A stretch of DNA of 64,000 nucleotides, from positions 124,001 through 188,000 of the forward strand of contig NZ_JACJKX010000003.1 of NCBI RefSeq assembly GCF_016901835.1. The letters run 5' to 3'. Position 1 is the stretch's first letter. The number at the start of each line of letters is the position of its first letter. Source of the stretch: Parasutterella secunda (GTDB lineage: Bacteria; Pseudomonadota; Gammaproteobacteria; Burkholderiales; Burkholderiaceae_F). Position numbers and translations under genes: made by a program. Of this stretch, positions 1 through 7,245 are shown piece by piece. A model generated the notes under the pieces. It ran no database searches and had not been told where the DNA came from. It was given only the letters and a program-made list of their open reading frames with translations.

Positions 1-1062
1 GGGCAGACCGTATTCACTCATTAAACGATCGGCGATTTCCTGACTGGCTGTCCAGTCAAGTGAGAGCTCTTCAAGGGCACGATCCTTGTTGACCACAAGA
101 GCGTTCAGAATCTTCACGAAGCGCTCCATGGTCTTGATGCTTTCCTGGGCTAAGGCAGCGTTGACTTTGACAGATTTACCGTCAATCATTCCGCTCGGTA
201 CATTGTGTGCGCGGGTGACCACAAGCGCTGCTTCGCTCACGACGTCACTTGCATTGCCCCGGCAACTGATTAACAAGCCCGGGTTGCGTTTTTGCGGCAT
301 CGCTGACGATACATAGGTGTTGCCGTTACCCTCAGAGAGCAAAATCCACGGACGAGGCTGCGCATACTGCACCATGATGTCGGCAATCATCTCACCGATA
401 TGCAGGGCAATCGAGGCTTGGATTTGCGCAAATTCCACGGGCAAATCCACCATACTGATTTGTGTGGCGTCAAAAGCATTGCGAATCGGAGCATGAAAGC
501 CCAAAAGCTTAGCCATGAGTTTGCGGTTTAAGGGCCAGCCCGTTCCGTTTAAAACACAGGCGCCCATCGGGCAGTAATTGAGGCGGCTGAAAAATTGCGA
601 CAGACGCACACGATCCCGCTTGAAACCTTCGACATAACCCAAAAGATAATGAGCAAAAGTGGTGGGTTGTGCGGCCACTCCGTTGGTGTAGGAGGGCATC
701 ACGGTGTCTTGATGGGCACGGGCCATCTCTAAGAGTCGGTCAATGACCGCTTCGAGTGATCGGGCTACGCCGATCACCTCATCACGCATAATGGCCACGC
801 GGAAAGTTGAATGCATGTCTTGGCTGGAACGCCCGATATGAATTTCGGTGACTTCGGAGCTGCCCGCCGCTGCGATGAGTTTGGGTTCGAAATCAATGAC
901 GCGTTTGACGCGGTTGGCCGCTTCAGACCCGCTTTCAATGACCGTTTTCAGAGCCAAGGCCGCCGTTCGGGCAAGTTCCGGTTTCAATAAGCCGCCGGCA
1001 CTGTTGGCAATAATCGTGGCTTTATTGATTTGGCTGAGCCAATAAAATTCATCGCGAACCAT
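1..1062 (-). CDS. Argininosuccinate-lyase-like protein (fumarase/aspartase superfamily), C-terminus cut by window edge
   Basis: 354 codons are visible, from an ATG at 1060-1062 preceded by GGAGA; the 3' end runs off the window. The superfamily signature SSAMPQKRNPG is present, and the flanking GYVEGFKRDR and LNYCPMGACVLNGTG blocks resemble ArgH more than fumarase, PurB or aspartase. ArgH normally splits argininosuccinate into arginine and fumarate. Two ArgH hallmarks differ. The usual Gly-Arg-Ser-Arg-Asn-Asp loop reads GRSSQD (about residues 77-82), and the catalytic 'Thr-His' of the second conserved region reads Thr-Asn (about residues 126-127). The protein may therefore be an ArgH relative with another substrate. 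It stands alone on the minus strand; the next gene is another short minus-strand gene upstream. Confidence 0.7.
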   Translation of the reverse strand, partial: MVRDEFYWLSQINKATIIANSAGGLLKPELARTAALALKTVIESGSEAANRVKRVIDFEPKLIAAAGSSEVTEIHIGRSSQDMHSTFRVAIMRDEVIGVARSLEAVIDRLLEMARAHQDTVMPSYTNGVAAQPTTFAHYLLGYVEGFKRDRVRLSQFFSRLNYCPMGACVLNGTGWPLNRKLMAKLLGFHAPIRNAFDATQISMVDLPVEFAQIQASIALHIGEMIADIMVQYAQPRPWILLSEGNGNTYVSSAMPQKRNPGLLISCRGNASDVVSEAALVVTRAHNVPSGMIDGKSVKVNAALAQESIKTMERFVKILNALVVNKDRALEELSLDWTASQEIADRLMSEYGLP

Positions 1063-1179
1063 GAGTAGTCTCCATTGAAGATCAATATCCGATGGCACAA
1101 TACGTGCCGTTATCCTCTCGTAGTTTAGAACAAAAACAGTGCAATCAGACTTCTTTTCAAACGCACCTACTCTTTAAGT

Positions 1180-1593
1180 TCAGGGCGTCTTGATCGTGGT
1201 GAGGCGGGTAATGATGGCATCAACCGTCTGAGTCTGAAGCTCCTGCTGCATACGTTCGGTGACGGCGCTTTTAATGCCGTTGCCGATGCCGTTTTTGCCT
1301 TCGTAGAGCGTGGCTTTGAGTGCCTCTTTGGCGCAATCTTTTCCTAAAAGTCTCACAATGACGACCTGGGCCTTGTTATTTGTCGCCTCAATGACTTTTT
1401 TGTCAATCGAAGCGATTTCTCTGGCAGCACGCGTTTGTCCCAAGGTGACAAAGGCCCATTGAGTCAGAACTTTTGTATCCGAGTCAGACGCATGACGGAT
1501 TAAGCATCGGCCGAGTTCGTCGCCATATTGTCCTGCCATGACCTCACCGCAAAAAGTGAGACCGGTCAAAATGAGAACGATGAGTTTTCGCAT
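1180..1593 (-). CDS. Small secreted protein of unknown function
   Basis: A 137-residue protein with a clear Sec signal peptide (MRK, hydrophobic LIVLILTGLTFCG, cleavage likely after VMA). The start is supported by AGGAAAAATC just before the ATG. The mature part has two cysteines (in GRCLIRH and GKDCAKEA) that could form a disulfide, and it is mainly alpha-helical by composition. I recognise no domain. It lies 117 bp from the lyase start and is transcribed in the same direction, so it could be upstream in the same unit. Confidence 0.7.
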   Translation of the reverse strand: MRKLIVLILTGLTFCGEVMAGQYGDELGRCLIRHASDSDTKVLTQWAFVTLGQTRAAREIASIDKKVIEATNNKAQVVIVRLLGKDCAKEALKATLYEGKNGIGNGIKSAVTERMQQELQTQTVDAIITRLTTIKTP

Positions 1594-1684
1594 GATTTTT
1601 CCTTTTTTTCAGGTATTGTAGTGGGCACGATGGGTATTGGGCCACAAAGTCGCTAAAATACTCAGGTCAATATGGAGAGCGGCT

Positions 1685-2545
1685 GTGAAGCGTTTTGTAG
1701 AACTCACCGTTAGAAAAGGAAGCACATTGGCTTCTCTGGAGCGTCATAATCCGGAGGATCTTCATGTTGTGCTTGAAGCATTTCTGACCTATTTACCTGA
1801 TGATCTGATTTCGGCTTCGACGGCCCTCACCAAAGCTCAGGAATTTTTAGACGGGGCAGGGGACTGGCTCCGTGAAACGCCTGTCTCCATTTTGCTTCAG
1901 TCACTTAAAAAAGGGTTGATTTTTGAAGCGACAGTCGGGTATCGGAAAAACAGTCGCGACCGATACACCCGGGCTGAACTCGAAGATGCGGTTCTTTTAG
2001 AAGAAGAGCGTCGGGAAACCCTTCGCACAGTCATGCAAAAGGCGCTTCAGAAGAGAAACCGCGAGATCAATTCGAAAAAACGTCAGACCAGTCCCTATGA
2101 TCAGCAATTTATGCGTGAAGCGCTGGAATTTGCCCGAGAGGCTGCTCAGGCAGGCGAAGTGCCCGTGGGTTGCGTCATCGTCAAAGACGGTCAGATTATC
2201 GGTGTCGGACGCAACCGCTCAATAGAAGATAATGATCCGAGTGCGCACGCTGAAGTGATTGCCATTCGGCAAGCCTCACAGGCTTTGGAAAATTATCGTC
2301 TCACGGGCTGCACGCTCTACGTGACGCTTGAGCCTTGTGCGATGTGCGCCGGTTTAATTGCGCACGCGCGACTGTCGCGCGTGGTTTTCGGGGCTAGAGA
2401 TGAGAAAACCGGTGCTTATGGCGGTTCGTTTGACTTGCAGGCTGCCGCTCGACTCAATCATCGAGTTCAGGTCGATTCGGGCGTATGCGGCAAAGAAGCT
2501 GCACAACTGTTGACAGACTTTTTCGAGGAGAAGCGTCGTGCCTGA
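1685..2545 (+). CDS. tadA: tRNA-specific adenosine-34 deaminase TadA with N-terminal extension
   Basis: This enzyme deaminates adenosine-34 to inosine in the anticodon of tRNA-Arg. The deaminase domain fills the C-terminal half (about residues 137-286), with zinc ligands and the catalytic Glu in HAEV (H188, E190) and PCAMC (C218, C221). A GTG start at 1685 has a GGAGAG ribosome site six bases ahead and gives 286 residues. An upstream in-frame TTG at 1637 has no such site. TadA is usually about 150-170 residues, so roughly 135 N-terminal residues are extra. They are helical and charged, with a low-complexity KR-rich end near residues 115-135, and I do not recognise them. The gene ends inside the start of the LD-carboxypeptidase gene (8-nt overlap), implying coupled translation. 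Confidence 0.9.
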   Translation: MKRFVELTVRKGSTLASLERHNPEDLHVVLEAFLTYLPDDLISASTALTKAQEFLDGAGDWLRETPVSILLQSLKKGLIFEATVGYRKNSRDRYTRAELEDAVLLEEERRETLRTVMQKALQKRNREINSKKRQTSPYDQQFMREALEFAREAAQAGEVPVGCVIVKDGQIIGVGRNRSIEDNDPSAHAEVIAIRQASQALENYRLTGCTLYVTLEPCAMCAGLIAHARLSRVVFGARDEKTGAYGGSFDLQAAARLNHRVQVDSGVCGKEAAQLLTDFFEEKRRA

Positions 2546-3461
2546 TTATCCTATTCGTGTCGGATTTTGTGCTCCCTCGCGTGCCGTTTTAGATGTATCG
2601 ACACCGGCGCTTGCCAAACTGTACTTCACCGATCGCGGGGCCGACGTGGTACTGCACGATACGGTTTTTAAAAACATCAAACAATTTGCCGGAACCGATG
2701 AGGAGCGCCTCGAAGGCTTGATGACATTGGCTTGCGATCGGAATATCGATTTGGTTTTGCCGATCCGAGGCGGCTACGGCCTCTCGAGAATCCTCGATAA
2801 AATCGATTACGAAGCGATTGCTGCCCGTCATCCCGTGATGTGCGGGTATTCCGATTTCACCGCTTTCAATATTGCCTATCTGGCTAAAACCGGCGAGATC
2901 AGTTATCAGGGACCGAACGGCACCGATTTTGTCGATACGCCGAATTTTCTGACAGAAAAAAGTTTTCACTCCGCGCTCTTTAATGAAGAGTGGGTGGCTT
3001 CATTTCCCTGTAAAGAAGCCCCAGATCTTGATTTCGAGGGCACACTCTGGGGTGGCAATCTCTCCATTGTCACTGCTCTTTTAGGAACGCCTTATTTCCC
3101 GGATATCGAAGGCGGTATTCTTTTCCTCGAAGACTGTAATGACCGCGCCTATCGCATTGAGCGCCACATGGCACAATTGGAAATGGCAGGCGTTTTAGCC
3201 AAACAAAAAGCGATTCTTTTCGGAGATTTCCGCGATGCCGATCCGGCCCATCCGAGAGAAAATGATTTCCTTTTTGCTGATGTCTTAAGTTACCTGCGTC
3301 AACGATTGCCGGGGATGCCGATTCTGCACGGCCTTCCTTTCGGACACTCCCACATGAAGATCACGCTTCCGGTCGGTGCCCGCGTGAGAATGCGTACGGA
3401 AAAAGGCTATGTCGTGCTCTCGACTAAAGATCATCCTCGGGTCAGTCCTCGCTTCAGATAA
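2538..3461 (+). CDS. ldcA: LD-carboxypeptidase, S66 family
   Basis: A 307-residue serine peptidase of the family that removes the terminal D-alanine from murein tetrapeptides during peptidoglycan recycling in the cytoplasm. The Ser-Glu-His triad can be placed: S105 in GYSDFT (nucleophile elbow), E198 in LFLED, H270 in GLPFGH. Length matches family members of about 300 residues, and there is no signal peptide, as expected for a cytosolic enzyme. The GTG start overlaps the end of tadA by 8 nt, and AGGAG lies just upstream inside tadA. The next gene starts six bases after the stop. Confidence 0.9.
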   Translation: MPDYPIRVGFCAPSRAVLDVSTPALAKLYFTDRGADVVLHDTVFKNIKQFAGTDEERLEGLMTLACDRNIDLVLPIRGGYGLSRILDKIDYEAIAARHPVMCGYSDFTAFNIAYLAKTGEISYQGPNGTDFVDTPNFLTEKSFHSALFNEEWVASFPCKEAPDLDFEGTLWGGNLSIVTALLGTPYFPDIEGGILFLEDCNDRAYRIERHMAQLEMAGVLAKQKAILFGDFRDADPAHPRENDFLFADVLSYLRQRLPGMPILHGLPFGHSHMKITLPVGARVRMRTEKGYVVLSTKDHPRVSPRFR

Positions 3462-3467
3462 TCGGCT

Positions 3468-5378
3468 ATGTTCGGGTGGATAAAAGCGCAATGGTTCCGT
3501 TTTATCACCAACGGGGCCTACTATAGCGAGAATATGTCCATTGCTCAGTGGCGGCGTCGCCATTCAAGAGTGCTGGTCCGACAGCTTTTAAGTTCTCTGA
3601 AACTGCAGCCCGTAGCATTAGCCGCTGAGGTGGCCGGGGCTTGCGTCACCGCTATGTTTTTGTGGTCGGTTGTCAATCCCATTTTGCTGGTCTTTTGGCT
3701 TTTGTTGGTGGCCGTTCATTTTTACGGGGCTGTTGATTTTAACCGTCGTTTTTGGGCCGACCGCTACCGTCACGCCAGAATCCATTTTTGGATGCGTGCC
3801 TGGATGGTGCTCGCTGTAGTCGGCGGGATGATTTGGGCCTTGGCCGGCATGACCTTTGCGTATAACGTGGGCAATGATTCGGCCTCGCAGGTGATTTTGT
3901 TTTCCGTTATTCTGACAGTCACTTTTGCTTCGTGGCCCGTTTATGCCTGCTGGCTTCCCAGCCTCGTTATTTTCACGCTTTGCGCCGTGACGCCCTTGGT
4001 GCTGCGCCTTGCACTTTTACTCGGTTGGTCCCGATTGATGATTGCCGCTTTGTTGGTGACGGTGGTCGTTTTCATGTTCTATTCGGGCCGACGCTTCAAT
4101 GAGATCGTTCAGATGTCGGTGAGAAACGATCAGGAAAATGAAATGTTGGTCAAGCGTCTGACGCTCGAGAAAAATCTCGCCGAAAAACTTCGCCGTGAGA
4201 CTCAGGAACAAAGTCGCTTGAGAAGCCGCTTTTTCACGGCCGCCAACCACGATATCCGACAACCCCTTCAGGCAATCGGTATTTACATTCAACTGTTGCA
4301 AAGAAGCGAAGATCCGCAGGTGCGCCAGATTGTTGAGCAACTTTCAAAAACAACAAAGGGCCTGCAGACCTTGGTTGCCCAAATTCTTGAAGTCTCCAAA
4401 CTTGAAACCGGTCACCTCGTGGCCAAGCCCGACCCCATTCGCTTGAATGCGCTCTTAGAAGAACTCGCCCTGGAATTTGAACCCTTGGCTCAGGAAAAAG
4501 GGTTGTCATTCAGGCTGAAAAACCTTGATGTCAATGTCTACACGGACGGTCAGCTTTTGACCCGCGCGATTCGCAATCTTCTGACCAATGCTATAGCCTA
4601 TACGCAACGCGGGGAGATTATGCTTGCGGCCCGATTGATCGCCAATCGGCGGGTGAGTATTTGTGTTGTCGACAGTGGCGCAGGCATTGATGAAGCAGAA
4701 CAAAAACGAATTTTCGATTACTTTTATCGCAGTGAGTCGACTCGAACGAGTGCGGAAGGTTACGGCCTGGGTTTGTCGATTGTTAAGGCTATTTGCGATC
4801 AACTGCACATGAAACTCACCTTGAGTTCCAAACTCGGACAAGGCTCTATTTTCAGAATCGAGTTGCCGGTGCATGAGGCTGAGCAAGCCAAGATTTTTAC
4901 CCAAAACCGAACCAAACACCAAGCCATTCAAAAGCTCGAAGCCACGGTGGCGCTTATTGAAGATAACACCCCTGTGCGTGAAAGCCTCAAAGCGTTGCTC
5001 GAGAGTTGGTCGATCAGGGTCATTGATACGGATCTCTACAGTGAAGCCTTTGCGCAAAAAGTCCGTGAGGTTGTCCACATCGATGCAGTCATTTCAGACT
5101 TTAATCTGGGAGAGAATCAGGCAACGGGCCTGGAGTGCATTTTGAGGTTGTCACTCATCAAAGGACAGCGGCTGCCGGCCCTGTTACTCACTGCCGTACC
5201 GTCTGAAGAGATTGAAAAGCACTACGTCCGTACGCTTCGCGTATTGGGTGAACGCGAGGCGGCTCTTTTTGCCATGCCTCGTCTGATGCAAAAACCAGTG
5301 ACGGGTGAAGCGCTCAATCAAGTGCTCTGTGAATTAATCGAAGGCCCGAAAGATCAGATGCCGACATCAAAACCGTGA
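3468..5378 (+). CDS. Hybrid sensor histidine kinase with C-terminal receiver domain
   Basis: 636 residues. An N-terminal membrane region of about six hydrophobic segments (residues 45-205) is followed by a short coiled linker. A HisKA domain has phospho-acceptor H261 in NHDIRQP, and an ATPase domain carries an N box (NLLTNAIAY, N374), a G1 box (DSGAGI) and a G2 box (GYGLGLSI). The C-terminal receiver domain (about 492-620) has acidic residues in IEDN and phospho-acceptor D544 in ISDFNLGE. There is no periplasmic sensor domain, so it probably senses something in or at the membrane. The response regulator gene faces it and their 3' ends overlap by 25 bp, so the two very likely work together. 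Similar kinase/NarL pairs are common in Burkholderiales; the signal is unknown. Confidence 0.85.
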   Translation: MFGWIKAQWFRFITNGAYYSENMSIAQWRRRHSRVLVRQLLSSLKLQPVALAAEVAGACVTAMFLWSVVNPILLVFWLLLVAVHFYGAVDFNRRFWADRYRHARIHFWMRAWMVLAVVGGMIWALAGMTFAYNVGNDSASQVILFSVILTVTFASWPVYACWLPSLVIFTLCAVTPLVLRLALLLGWSRLMIAALLVTVVVFMFYSGRRFNEIVQMSVRNDQENEMLVKRLTLEKNLAEKLRRETQEQSRLRSRFFTAANHDIRQPLQAIGIYIQLLQRSEDPQVRQIVEQLSKTTKGLQTLVAQILEVSKLETGHLVAKPDPIRLNALLEELALEFEPLAQEKGLSFRLKNLDVNVYTDGQLLTRAIRNLLTNAIAYTQRGEIMLAARLIANRRVSICVVDSGAGIDEAEQKRIFDYFYRSESTRTSAEGYGLGLSIVKAICDQLHMKLTLSSKLGQGSIFRIELPVHEAEQAKIFTQNRTKHQAIQKLEATVALIEDNTPVRESLKALLESWSIRVIDTDLYSEAFAQKVREVVHIDAVISDFNLGENQATGLECILRLSLIKGQRLPALLLTAVPSEEIEKHYVRTLRVLGEREAALFAMPRLMQKPVTGEALNQVLCELIEGPKDQMPTSKP

Positions 5379-6010
5379 CGGCGAGCTTCCAGTAACGCTT
5401 CGGTTCGGTTGCTCGCTCCGAAGGCCCGGTAAATAGCGGTAACATGAGTCTTAACCGTTCCTTCGGAAAGATCCAATTCTTTGCAGATTCTCTTGATTGG
5501 GGCGCCCTTGGCAAGCAGCCCCAACACTTCTTTTTGTCGCTGAGTCAGGTGCACGGTGGAGATTTCACCGGTCGGTTCCCGAGAGGTGAGAAGGCCGCTC
5601 TTTTGAGCCTGATTGAGAAGTTTCACCGGAATATAGACGCCGCCCTTAAGCACAAAGCTGATGGCAGAAGTGAGCAGCCCCGCCTCAAGTGACTTCGGAA
5701 TAAAACCTGCGGCTCCCATCTGCAAAACCCGAATGATGCTGTGTTGATCCTGCAGTCCGCTCATCACCAAAATTTTAAGTGTCGGATGCGCAGCGACGAT
5801 CTCCTCCATGAGCGAGGTGCCTTGTACACCCGGCATGGAAAGATCTAAAATCATCAGATCAGCCGTCTCGCCGTATTGATCGGCAAGCGCAACGGCCTCT
5901 TCTTTTGTGTTGGCACTGTAGACGGTGTTACTCTGACCGTCGTAGTCCTTTAAGAGCATTTCAAGCGCCATGGTGACGATAGAGTGATCATCTACGATTA
6001 AAAACTGCAT
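5354..6010 (-). CDS. NarL/FixJ-type response regulator
   Basis: 218 residues. The receiver domain has an acidic pocket at D7-D8, phospho-acceptor D56 in LILDLS and K106 in FIPKS. A LuxR-type helix-turn-helix follows at about 153-215 (LTQRQKEVLGLLAKG ... SEGTVKTHVTAIYRA). The start is supported by GAGGAAAG before the ATG. It is the likely output partner of the hybrid kinase encoded on the opposite strand, with which it shares 25 bp at the 3' end. Its targets are not evident; the ccmCD operon starts about 130 bp upstream in the opposite direction and could be one. Confidence 0.88.
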   Translation of the reverse strand: MQFLIVDDHSIVTMALEMLLKDYDGQSNTVYSANTKEEAVALADQYGETADLMILDLSMPGVQGTSLMEEIVAAHPTLKILVMSGLQDQHSIIRVLQMGAAGFIPKSLEAGLLTSAISFVLKGGVYIPVKLLNQAQKSGLLTSREPTGEISTVHLTQRQKEVLGLLAKGAPIKRICKELDLSEGTVKTHVTAIYRAFGASNRTEALLEARRHGFDVGI

Positions 6011-6083
6011 CTTCTTTCCTCAAATTCAGCCTTCTAATTTTAGCCATCCTGAGTTGAAAAAAACGGTGTTCAAAACAGTCAAT

Positions 6084-6113
6084 TTCAATTCTCTCGGACG
6101 GCTGAGCTACAAT
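6084..6113 (+). promoter_or_regulatory. Candidate promoter for ccmCD
   Basis: TACAAT at 6108-6113 fits a -10 box. An 18-bp spacer separates it from a weak -35 (TTCAAT). The placement supports translation from the ATG at 6141, because an earlier in-frame TTG at 6054 would lie upstream of the transcript. Confidence 0.4.
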
Positions 6114-6140
6114 GCCAATTGGATTTTTCGCGGACTCGCC

Positions 6141-6869
6141 ATGGTTAACCCCAAAACTTACTATTCTTTTTTTGCTAAATTCATCCCGGCGTTATTACTC
6201 ATTTCGGTGGGCAGTCTCGCCGCCGCTTTGCTTTGGATGCTAAGTTATTCGGATACCACCGCCATCGGTCAGGCCGACATTTATTGGGTGTTCTACCTTC
6301 ATTTGGCTGCGTCCGTTACCGCAATCTTTTGTTATTGCGTCGTGGTGATCGGAAGCGTTTTTCATCTGCTTCATAACAAAGCCCTGATGCCGATTGTGTT
6401 TTCTCATGGATTTGCGCCGAGCGGATTTGTGATGACGCTTTTTGCATTGGGCTCAGGTGCCCTCTTTGGTCGCCCCATGTGGGGAGCTTTTTGGATTTGG
6501 GACTCGCGCCTGACCGCTTTGCTGATTTTGCTCTTTTTCTTTGCAGCCTTTATTTCGCTTTCGGCCTCAAGAGTCAATAACAGTCGCGAACTCAATGATA
6601 AAAAAGCCGCTATCTCCGCTCTTTTGGGTCTGGTGCTGATTCCCGGTTTGTATTTTTTCTTTGATCTGTTTACGCCGATGGCGCACGACCTCGATAACAG
6701 TCTCTTGCGCTCCAACGGCCGTGACGCTTATATCCTGATGAGTCTATTCGGCGTCAATCTTTTTTGCTACGCCTTAGCGATGTCTCTCGGTCGTTGTCGC
6801 ACGGTGATTTTGGAGCGTGAAAAGCGGGCGGTGTGGGCTCAAGAGGCAGCCTTGGAAGGAGAGCTTTGA
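6141..6869 (+). CDS. ccmC: Heme exporter protein CcmC (cytochrome c maturation)
   Basis: 242 residues with six hydrophobic segments and the tryptophan-rich heme-handling WWD motif (WGAFWIWDSRLT). This places it in the CcmC/CcsA heme-protein family. CcmC binds heme at the periplasmic face and helps load it on CcmE. Candidate heme-ligand histidines are the one in FYLHLAAS before the WWD motif and the one in PMAHDLDNS after it. The ATG at 6141 gives the usual CcmC length of about 245; the longer reading from 6054 would not. The gene overlaps ccmD by the sequence TGATG. The rest of the ccm operon (ccmAB, ccmE-I) is not here. Confidence 0.8.
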   Translation: MVNPKTYYSFFAKFIPALLLISVGSLAAALLWMLSYSDTTAIGQADIYWVFYLHLAASVTAIFCYCVVVIGSVFHLLHNKALMPIVFSHGFAPSGFVMTLFALGSGALFGRPMWGAFWIWDSRLTALLILLFFFAAFISLSASRVNNSRELNDKKAAISALLGLVLIPGLYFFFDLFTPMAHDLDNSLLRSNGRDAYILMSLFGVNLFCYALAMSLGRCRTVILEREKRAVWAQEAALEGEL

Positions 6870-7054
6870 TGAGTGAATTCTTTCTTTTCAATTTAACCGA
6901 ACAAGGCTACAGCGTCGTTCTCGTTTTTATTTTGGCTGCCGTTTTGGCAGTGGCTGAGTTATGGAGTCTGAAAATCAGGCGTGCCAAGGCCTACCATGCA
7001 TTGATGCGTGAAGCTCGGGCTCGTTTAAGTGAAATGCGCTTGAGAATTGATTGA
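6869..7054 (+). CDS. ccmD: Small membrane protein CcmD-like
   Basis: 61 residues. One transmembrane helix (YSVVLVFILAAVLAVAEL) is followed by a basic cytoplasmic tail rich in Arg and Ala (KIRRAKAYHALMREARARL). This is the layout of CcmD, which stabilises CcmC and the release of holo-CcmE. The start ATG overlaps the ccmC stop, and a GGAGAG site sits just upstream. The call rests on size, topology and position, because CcmD sequences are poorly conserved. Confidence 0.7.
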   Translation: MSEFFLFNLTEQGYSVVLVFILAAVLAVAELWSLKIRRAKAYHALMREARARLSEMRLRID

Positions 7055-7077
7055 AAAAAAGTTTGCGCTCAGTAGAG

Positions 7078-7119
7078 AAAAGTCGTGGCAACGGACCGAT
7101 CGCTGCCACGACTTTTGTG
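7078..7119. terminator. Bidirectional intrinsic terminator
   Basis: A 13-bp inverted repeat (AAAAGTCGTGGCA at 7078-7090 and TGCCACGACTTTT at 7104-7116) with a 13-nt loop. It has A/T tracts on both sides, so it can end both ccmCD (plus) and rlhA (minus). Confidence 0.85.
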
Positions 7120-7245
7120 TTAAACAGTAAACTGTTCATCCACGCCGTAAATTTACCATAAGAGTCTAATGGTTTGTACCTATTGAGCCCAGAGAAACCC
7201 TAATGTTTGAGAAAACACAAACAAACTTCAGGAACAAACACAATT

